A stretch of DNA of 64,000 nt from Nocardioides sp. InS609-2 (GTDB lineage: Bacteria > Actinomycetota > Actinomycetes > Propionibacteriales > Nocardioidaceae), in contig NZ_CP060034.1 of assembly GCF_023208195.1 (NCBI RefSeq), positions 3,162,001-3,226,000 of the forward strand, read 5' to 3'. Positions 58,451-64,000 of the stretch are shown in pieces. Positions within the stretch are counted from its first letter, which is position 1; each line of letters opens with the position of its first letter. A model generated the notes under the pieces. It saw only the letters and a list, made by a program, of their open reading frames with translations. It was not told where the DNA came from and did no database searches. Made by a program: the position numbers and the translations under genes.

Positions 58451-60310
58451 GTGGAAATCGCCTTCCTGCTGGTGGCCCTTGCCGTCGTCGTCCTGACCGG
58501 GACGGCGGTCGCGAGCCGACTCTCGCTGCCGGCACCCCTACTGCTGATCGCGGTGGGCGTCGCGGGCTCCTACCTGCCGATGCTGCCGGAGATCCAGCTC
58601 GGCCACGAGGTCGTGCTGCTGGGGTTGCTGCCGCCGTTGCTCTACGCCGCCGCCGTACAGACGTCTCTCGTCGACTTCAACGCCAACCGCCGGGCGATCA
58701 CGCTGCTCTCGGTCGGGCTGGTGGTCTTCACGACGGTCGGCGTCGCCGTGCTCGTCCACTCGCTCCTGCCCGACGTGAGCTGGTGGGCCGCGTTCGCGAT
58801 CGGGGCGGTCGTCGCGCCGCCCGACGCGGTGGCCGCGACGGCGATCGGCCGCAGCATCGGCCTGCCGCGCCGGATCGTCACGATCCTCGAGGGCGAGTCG
58901 CTGATGAACGACGCGACGGCCCTGGTCGCCTTGCGTACCGCCATCGCGGCGGGAACCGGCGGCGTCACGGCTTTCGAGGTGGGCGGGGACTTCGTCATCG
59001 CGGCTGTCGGCGGCGCCGCCATCGGCATCCTGCTCTTCATCGTGGTCGCGCGGGTACGCAAGCGGGTCGAGGACCCGGTGCTCGACACCGCCATCTCGTT
59101 CGTGGTGCCGTTCGCCGCCTACATCAGCGCCGAGCGGGTGCACGCCTCCGGCGTCATCGCGGTGGTGGTCGCGGGCCTGCTGCTGGGCCACAAGGCGCCG
59201 ATCATCCAGACCGCGCAGAGCCGGATCGCCGAGCGGATGAACTGGCGCACCGTCGCCTTCATGCTCGAGAACGCCGTGTTCCTGCTCATCGGCCTGCAGG
59301 CCCGCTGGATCTTCGAGGACGTCGACGCCGGCGGGGTTGGGTGGGGTCGCGTGGCCCTGATCTGCGGTACGACGCTGGCCGCCGTGATCGTGCTGCGGCT
59401 GGCCTGGGTCTTTCCCGCGCGCTACCTGCTCGTGCGTCCCGGCGCCGACCGCGACGGCAACCGGCCGCCGTGGACCTACACGTTCATCCTCGGCTGGGCC
59501 GGCATGCGCGGCGTCGTGACACTGGCCGCGGCCTTCGTCATCCCGGACGATGTCGAGCACCGCGAGGTGCTGCTCATCGTCGCGTTCACGGTGGTGGCCG
59601 GCACGCTGTTCATCCAGGGCCTCTCGCTGCCCTGGCTGGCCAGGCGACTCAACGTCCCCCCGCCCGATCCCGCCTCCGACGCGCTGGCCCGCGCGACGCT
59701 GCTGCAGCAGGCGTCCAAGGCCGGCTTCGAGAAGCTCGAGGAGCTCGAGTACGACGACCCGCACGAGGTCATCGCGCTGATCCGCCAGCGCGTCGACCAG
59801 CGCAACTTCGCCGCGTGGGAACGACTCTCGACCATGGCCGAGACGGAGACACCGAGCGAGCTCTACGCCCGGGTGCGCCTGGAGATGATCGACGCCGAGC
59901 GAGCGCGGGTGCTGGAGATCCGATCCGGCGGCACGGTCGCCTCGGAGGTGGTCTCGGAGGTCTTGTCGATGCTCGACATCGAGGAGTCGATGCTCGACGT
60001 CGCCACCGAGTCCCGCAACGAGCTCAAGGGCGCGCAGGGCGGCGGCATCCACTCCGAGGAGTGCCCCGAGCTATCGGCGTACCAACCCGCCGAGACCGAG
60101 CCCTCGCCCGTGTGCGCCCAGTGTCTCGCCGACGGCGCGACGTGGGTCGCGCTGCGCCAGTGCCTGGAATGCGGCCAGATCGGGTGCTGCGACTCCTCGC
60201 CCGCCCAGCACGCCACCGGTCACTTCCACCAGACCCGCCACCCGGTGATGCAGACCGCCGAGCGCGGCGAGAACTGGCGCTGGTGCTACGTGCACCACCA
60301 GACGGCGTAA
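58451..60310 (+). CDS. CPA1 Na+/H+ antiporter with C-terminal UBP-type zinc finger
   Basis: The 619-aa protein has about 12 helices of the NhaP/CPA1 type over residues 1-410. These include the ion-site segment VVAPPDAVAATAIGRSIG and ILEGESLMNDATALV. A cytoplasmic helical domain lies at about 420-530. The last 85 residues form a UBP-type zinc finger with Cys/His in PVCAQC, LRQCLECGQIGCCDSS and HATGHFHQTRHPV. It exchanges Na+ or K+ for H+. GTG 58451 has CACACT ending 6 nt upstream. The longer upstream frame runs through the repeat and is rejected. Confidence 0.9.
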   Translation: MEIAFLLVALAVVVLTGTAVASRLSLPAPLLLIAVGVAGSYLPMLPEIQLGHEVVLLGLLPPLLYAAAVQTSLVDFNANRRAITLLSVGLVVFTTVGVAVLVHSLLPDVSWWAAFAIGAVVAPPDAVAATAIGRSIGLPRRIVTILEGESLMNDATALVALRTAIAAGTGGVTAFEVGGDFVIAAVGGAAIGILLFIVVARVRKRVEDPVLDTAISFVVPFAAYISAERVHASGVIAVVVAGLLLGHKAPIIQTAQSRIAERMNWRTVAFMLENAVFLLIGLQARWIFEDVDAGGVGWGRVALICGTTLAAVIVLRLAWVFPARYLLVRPGADRDGNRPPWTYTFILGWAGMRGVVTLAAAFVIPDDVEHREVLLIVAFTVVAGTLFIQGLSLPWLARRLNVPPPDPASDALARATLLQQASKAGFEKLEELEYDDPHEVIALIRQRVDQRNFAAWERLSTMAETETPSELYARVRLEMIDAERARVLEIRSGGTVASEVVSEVLSMLDIEESMLDVATESRNELKGAQGGGIHSEECPELSAYQPAETEPSPVCAQCLADGATWVALRQCLECGQIGCCDSSPAQHATGHFHQTRHPVMQTAERGENWRWCYVHHQTA

Positions 60311-60366
60311 CCAAGCGGGAGCCTTGCGTCGGACAGACCTCCTGCTGCTGCGCCTAGGGTGCTGCG

Positions 60367-60870
60367 ATGCCTGAGCACGTCCCCACCTCGCCCCGCCTGA
60401 CCTTCCGGCGGATGCACGCCGGCGACCTCGACGAGATGGCCCAGTTGCTGGGCGATCCAGCCGTGATGACCTTCTACCCGCACCCCAAGACCCGGGACGA
60501 AACGGCGGACTGGATCCGCTGGAACGAGGACAACTACGCCCGGGACGGCTTCGGGCTGTGGATCCTTCACGACGCCGACGGCGGCTTCGTCGGTGACTGT
60601 GGGCTGACTTGGCAGAGCGTGGACGGCGAGCAACACCTCGAGATCGGTTACCACGTGCTGCCCGCGCGCCAGGGCGAAGGGCTCGCCACCGAGGCGGCCA
60701 CCGCGTGCCGTGACTTCGCGCGGTCGCGCGGCGTCGACTGGCTGATCGCGATTACGAACCCCGACAACGTCCCGTCACAGCGGGTGGCGGAGAAGGTCGG
60801 TCTCTCCGTCTGGAAGCGGACGGTCGCCGACAGCGGAGTGCCGATCCACGTGCTCGCGACTGAGCTCTGA
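60367..60870 (+). CDS. GNAT family N-acetyltransferase (RimJ/RimL-like)
   Basis: The 167-aa protein of the Acetyltransf_3 type starts RLTFRRMHAGDLDEMAQLLGD and has the acetyl-CoA-binding segment YHVLPARQGEGLATEAATACRDFA (quoted in part), then NVPSQRVAEKVG. The substrate is unknown. ATG 60367 is preceded by TAGGGT ending exactly 6 nt upstream. It converges on the lipoprotein gene with a 2-bp gap. Confidence 0.9.
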   Translation: MPEHVPTSPRLTFRRMHAGDLDEMAQLLGDPAVMTFYPHPKTRDETADWIRWNEDNYARDGFGLWILHDADGGFVGDCGLTWQSVDGEQHLEIGYHVLPARQGEGLATEAATACRDFARSRGVDWLIAITNPDNVPSQRVAEKVGLSVWKRTVADSGVPIHVLATEL

Positions 60871-60872
60871 CC

Positions 60873-61490
60873 TCAGCCGATGGCCGGTGCCTCCATGAAG
60901 AGCTCGCCGTTGTCCGCCGGGGTGACGGAGCCGCCCGGGCTCAGCTCCACGACGACCGGGAGTTCCTCGGACTCGTCGGGTAGCTCGATCGTGGTCGTGC
61001 CGTCGGTTGCGTCCACCAGTGCGACGGTGAAGTTGAACGGCAGCTCGATGCGCGAGTCCTCCACCAAGATCTCCACATCGACGAGGCCTGAGTCATCGTC
61101 CGCGAGCGGAGCCAGGAGGTCGGGGTCGCTGATGTGGAGGGCGAACCTCCCGTCCTCGCCCGCCGACGCATACGCAACGGGCGGGAGCGTGAACTCTTCG
61201 CCGTCCGCTGCGTCGGTCATGGCGGGCCAGCCCAGGACAACGAGCCTGACGTCGGCGGCGGGCGCCCCGGACGCGTCTACGACCCGTCCCTCGGCGAGAA
61301 TGGGCGTCGTCAGCTGTGCGGAGTCCGTGAGGTGAGCCAGTTCCTGGTCCGTGTGCACCAGCCGGGCTGTGCTGGAGCTCGCTTTCCCAGTGGCGCTGGC
61401 CGGTGCCGCCGTCTCGGCGCCACACGACACCGCCGTACTGCCCAACAGGATCAACGTCAGCGCCGTACCCGCAACTGCCTGACTCGTCAT
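60873..61490 (-). CDS. Putative lipoprotein with a beta-sandwich domain
   Basis: The 205-aa protein has a signal sequence and possible lipobox (MTSQAVAGTALTLILLGSTA then VSCGAE, Cys23), so it is probably a lipoprotein, although the -3 residue is Ala. Residues about 60-190 look like a carboxypeptidase-regulatory/Cna-B-like beta sandwich (GRVVDASGAPAADVRLVVLG). No function is known. ATG 61490 was chosen after a G-rich site; the longer upstream frame is not coding. Confidence 0.78.
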   Translation of the reverse strand: MTSQAVAGTALTLILLGSTAVSCGAETAAPASATGKASSSTARLVHTDQELAHLTDSAQLTTPILAEGRVVDASGAPAADVRLVVLGWPAMTDAADGEEFTLPPVAYASAGEDGRFALHISDPDLLAPLADDDSGLVDVEILVEDSRIELPFNFTVALVDATDGTTTIELPDESEELPVVVELSPGGSVTPADNGELFMEAPAIG

Positions 61491-61626
61491 GACCGTCCCC
61501 CGTGAAGTCCGATAGTGGCTGCCGCAACGTAGCAGCGCGAACGGAACGACACAGGGCAAATGCAGCATCGCGCCGCACCCGAAGGTACGACGCGATGTGC
61601 GGATGTTGCGAAGGCTGAGCCGGGGC

Positions 61627-62802
61627 TCAGGACTGCCAGATGCGCACCCAGTCGACGTACGAGTGCTGGGGGAGCTTCTTGTCGCTGCCGATGTTCGGGA
61701 TCTCGTAGTCCGAGCTGAGCAGGGACAGGATCGGGAACTCGGGCTGGTTGGAGATGCCCTTGGTGCTGCGGTAGCTCTCCTTGCCGTCAATGCGGAAGAT
61801 GTAGGCGCGGGGCGTCCACTCGACCGAGAAGACGTGGTACGCCTTGTACCAGGCGTCCCTCTTGTTGGCGAGGAAGCGGTCGGAGTCCTTGAGCCAGTCA
61901 CCGGTCTTGACGAGCTTGTTCTTGCTGTCGCGGTGGTAGGTGAAGCTGGTGAGGCCGCCCTTGGCAGCACCCTTGCCGAAGTACTCGATGACGTCGATCT
62001 CCGCGCCACCCGGCTCGTCGGAGTCGGGCTGCAGCCAGAAGCTGGCGTGCTGGCCGCGCATCTGCTGGAACTTCATGCGAGCGGCTGCGACGCCGTACTT
62101 GAAGGAGACCTTGTCCTCGGTGGCGATGTGGCCGTTGAGGCGGTAGGCGTACTTGCCGAGGACCCTGCCGTCCTGCTTCGCGGTGCACAGGTCGGACCGG
62201 TAGGGGTCCTTGATGACGCTGAGCCGGACGGAGCCGCCGCCGACGTTGACTGCCTCGGGGCCACCCTTCGAGCAGGCGCGGAATCCCTCGGTGTTGTAGT
62301 CGGGGATGCGGTGCTTCCACTGGTCGCTGAGCGTGGAGCCGCTGAACTCGTCGGTGTACATCGGGTCGAGCCACTTCTCGTTGCTCACGGACTTGCTCGT
62401 GACCTTGCCGACCTTGGCGCGGAGCTCGACGGCCTTGCCGCTGCGAGTCGCGGCGGTGGTGAACTCGGCGAGACCCTTGCGGTCGGTGAAGGCCTTGCCG
62501 GCCTTCTTCCAGGCCGATCCCGACTTGACCTGCAGCAGGACCTTGGAGCCCGTGCGCGCGCCCCTCACCTTGACGGCGACGGCGGCCTTGGCCGAGTTGG
62601 GGTTCGAGACCTTCTTGCCGTACTGCGAGATCTGCGGCAGCACCTGGATCGAGATGCGGGTCTTGGCCTTTGTGACCTGGGCCTTGGTGGGCAGAGACGA
62701 GGCAGAGACCTGCGTCTCGGAGTTGGCTTGGGAGGCCAGGAGCAGAGAGGCGGGCATCAACAATGCGGCCATGCTCCCGACGATGAGTCGGCGTCCAGAC
62801 AT
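61627..62802 (-). CDS. Secreted glycoside hydrolase family 16 protein
   Basis: The 391-aa protein has a signal peptide (about residues 1-27) and an Ig-like/Lys-rich domain (about 45-135). The GH16 jelly roll (about 145-391) carries the catalytic EIDVIE (Glu268, Asp270, Glu273) and WLQPD / WTPRAYIFRIDG. The enzyme should cleave beta-1,3 or beta-1,4 glucans or galactans, and the exact polymer is unclear. CAGGA precedes ATG 62802. The 137-bp gap upstream holds no recognised element. Confidence 0.88.
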   Translation of the reverse strand: MSGRRLIVGSMAALLMPASLLLASQANSETQVSASSLPTKAQVTKAKTRISIQVLPQISQYGKKVSNPNSAKAAVAVKVRGARTGSKVLLQVKSGSAWKKAGKAFTDRKGLAEFTTAATRSGKAVELRAKVGKVTSKSVSNEKWLDPMYTDEFSGSTLSDQWKHRIPDYNTEGFRACSKGGPEAVNVGGGSVRLSVIKDPYRSDLCTAKQDGRVLGKYAYRLNGHIATEDKVSFKYGVAAARMKFQQMRGQHASFWLQPDSDEPGGAEIDVIEYFGKGAAKGGLTSFTYHRDSKNKLVKTGDWLKDSDRFLANKRDAWYKAYHVFSVEWTPRAYIFRIDGKESYRSTKGISNQPEFPILSLLSSDYEIPNIGSDKKLPQHSYVDWVRIWQS

Positions 62803-62939
62803 GAATGAGTCCTGTTCGGGCGTTGGGTGTGGGTCAAGCCGCCAGCCCCAAGAACGGTGGCGGCGACGCATCCACCATAGCCGGCGAGTCGGAATCCCAT
62901 TGCTTTGGTCGTCGTTGCGCGAGGCGTCCGTCCGATCGG

Positions 62940-63455
62940 TCAGGCGCGCACCGGATGGTCGACCCGACGCACCATGCGGATCTCCCACACATCGAGCTCG
63001 TCGTACTTCTTGCGCGCCCCGTCCCGCTCGAATCCGTGCCGGGCGTAGAAGTCACGGGCCCGCTCGTTGTCCTCCAGCACCCACAGCGACGCGGACTCGC
63101 CGCGCAGCTCCTCGGCGAGCAGCAGGCGCCCGACACCGCTTCCCCACTCGGCCTCGGCGACGTACAACGCGTAGAGCTCGCGCGGCGTCGGTAGGTCGTC
63201 GTCTCGGCCCGGTCCCGAGGCGGCGAAGCCGATCGGTACGCCGTCGCGCACCGCGATCAGCCGCTTGCGGCCGTTCTCGATCTGGGTCCGCCAGTTGTCC
63301 TCGGACCGCTTCAGGTCGAGCTGGGCCTCGAGCAGTTCTCCGTCGACGATGGGGGAGTAGGCCTCACGCCAGCACTGCTGGTGGAGCAGGGCGAGCGCGG
63401 CCACGTCGTCGAGCGTCGCGAGGCGCAGGCTGACGCCGGGCGGAGGAATGAGCAC
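62940..63455 (-). CDS. GNAT family N-acetyltransferase
   Basis: The 171-aa protein of the Acetyltransf_1 type has VSLRLATLDDVAALALLHQQCW (quoted in part) and the acetyl-CoA loop ALYVAEAEWGSGVGRLLLAEEL, then WVLEDNERARDFYARHGFE. The substrate is unknown. GTG 63455 was chosen because CAGACT ends 6 nt upstream. An ATG at 63473, which overlaps the divergent gene's ATG, is the alternative. Confidence 0.88.
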   Translation of the reverse strand: MLIPPPGVSLRLATLDDVAALALLHQQCWREAYSPIVDGELLEAQLDLKRSEDNWRTQIENGRKRLIAVRDGVPIGFAASGPGRDDDLPTPRELYALYVAEAEWGSGVGRLLLAEELRGESASLWVLEDNERARDFYARHGFERDGARKKYDELDVWEIRMVRRVDHPVRA

Positions 63456-63471
63456 GCGCCTAGTCTGGAGC

Positions 63472-64000
63472 ATGCGGATCATCAAGTTCGGCCACTCCTG
63501 TGTGCGCCTCGAGTACGGCGGCCGCTCGCTGGTGCTGGATCCCGGAGTGTTCACCGCGGCCGGTGCGACCGACGGCGCCGACGGAGTGCTCATCACCCAC
63601 GAGCACCCCGACCACTACCTGCCCGACCACCTCCGCGCGTGCGATGCGCCGATCTTCACGATCGACGCGGTGGCGGCGCGGATCCGGGAGGACGCCCCCG
63701 ACCTGCTCGAGCGGGTGACCGTCGTGTCACCCGATGAGCGGTTCGAGGTGGCAGGTGTGCCGGTCCGTGCGGTCGGCGAGCTGCACGCGGTGATCCATCC
63801 CGACCTGCCGCGCTTCTTCAACTCCGGCTACGTGCTGACGCTCGGCGACCAGCGCGTCTATCACCCCGGCGACGCGCTGACGCCGCCCGACGAGGACGTC
63901 GACGTGCTGTGCGCGCCGATCTGTGCGCCGTGGCAGAAGGTCTCCGAGGCGATCGACTTCGCCCTCGCAGTCGGGGCGCCGCGCAACCTGGCCATCCACG
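63472..64000 (+). CDS. MBL-fold metallo-hydrolase (partial, cut by window end)
   Basis: 176 codons are visible, open to the last base without a stop. MRIIKFGHSCVRLEYGG, the metal-binding HEHPDHYLPDHL and later VYHPGDALTPPDEDVDVLCAP match the UlaG/YtkL-like metallo-beta-lactamase fold. TAGTCT ends 5 nt before ATG 63472, which diverges from the GNAT gene with a 16-bp gap. The C-terminus lies outside the window. Confidence 0.87.
   Translation, partial: MRIIKFGHSCVRLEYGGRSLVLDPGVFTAAGATDGADGVLITHEHPDHYLPDHLRACDAPIFTIDAVAARIREDAPDLLERVTVVSPDERFEVAGVPVRAVGELHAVIHPDLPRFFNSGYVLTLGDQRVYHPGDALTPPDEDVDVLCAPICAPWQKVSEAIDFALAVGAPRNLAIH

Overview
The window is a chromosomal stretch of a very high-GC Gram-positive actinobacterium. 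The family is most likely Nocardioidaceae (Nocardioides or a close relative). The evidence is the strong G/C bias at third codon positions, the frequent GTG starts, the dense ATGA/GTGA overlaps, a mycothiol-type DsbA/nitroreductase, a BldN-like sigma factor, menaquinone genes and a Rex-hem cluster. From memory, the order ppx - isomerase - proC - small HTH - 33-aa basic protein - epimerase - acyltransferase - serB - glutaredoxin - hemA/C/D/B - hemL - PGM - resA/ccdA/resB/ccsB - menA - mtnP - epimerase - GT2/DUF2064 - menE/menC/menD resembles the M. tuberculosis Rv0496-Rv0555 region. The bldN/rex/acuC/trpS set resembles S. coelicolor SCO3316-SCO3334. No rRNA, tRNA, CRISPR array, phage or classical IS was seen.

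Layout. 1-3.2 kb: a SigE-type sigma factor with a membrane partner, then a methyltransferase and a VOC protein. 3.3-5.9 kb: a Cys-rich protein diverging from ppx and a sugar-phosphate isomerase. 6-8.7 kb: TetR, a LysM protein and an ABC exporter. 8.7-11.2 kb: proline dehydrogenase, proC and a DsbA-like protein. 11.2-14 kb: a minus-strand five-gene operon that encodes its own TetR repressor, with two perfect palindromic operators at its promoter. 14.3-19.1 kb: a membrane SGNH hydrolase, an auxiliary trpS behind a tryptophan attenuator, and acuC. 19.3-24 kb: small HTH and ribosome-associated genes, epimerase, acyltransferase, and a BldN-like sigma/DUF5667 operon with a tiny gene between the two. 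24-32.6 kb: serB, acyl-CoA ligase, glutaredoxin, rex, hemA-hemC-hemD-hemB. 33-40.2 kb: a transglycosylase, then hemL and the cytochrome c maturation (System II) operon. 40.2-42 kb: small membrane proteins and a nuclease-like AbiEi/DUF559 gene bracketed by inverted repeats. 42-50.3 kb: menA, an MFS transporter, menE-menC-menD, GrpB, mtnP, epimerase. 50.3-57 kb: an eight-gene minus-strand operon with overlapping or near-abutting genes (glycosyltransferase to two-component system). 57-64 kb: an AraC/DinB protein, a Na+/H+ antiporter with a zinc finger, two GNATs, a lipoprotein, a GH16 enzyme and a truncated MBL-fold protein.

How it works together. Rex (NADH sensing) heads the hem genes. With hemL they supply heme to the ResB/CcsB ligation machinery. 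menA/menE/menC/menD make menaquinone for the same respiratory chain. Many genes appear to be transcribed without a leader, with a TANNNT-like -10 ending 6-7 nt before the start codon. This pattern was used to choose several starts.

The most unusual observation is a family of ~100-bp palindrome-containing repeats. Two inverted copies enclose the AbiEi/DUF559 nuclease-like gene at 40.8-42.0 kb, and a third solitary copy lies at 3.24-3.36 kb. The arrangement resembles a single-gene mobile element with MITE-like derivatives. Other notable signals are the Trp-Trp leader attenuator, the TetR operator pair, a molybdenum oxidoreductase with an internal twin-arginine motif in a polytopic membrane protein, and a doubly ATGA-coupled 44-codon gene after the BldN-like sigma factor.
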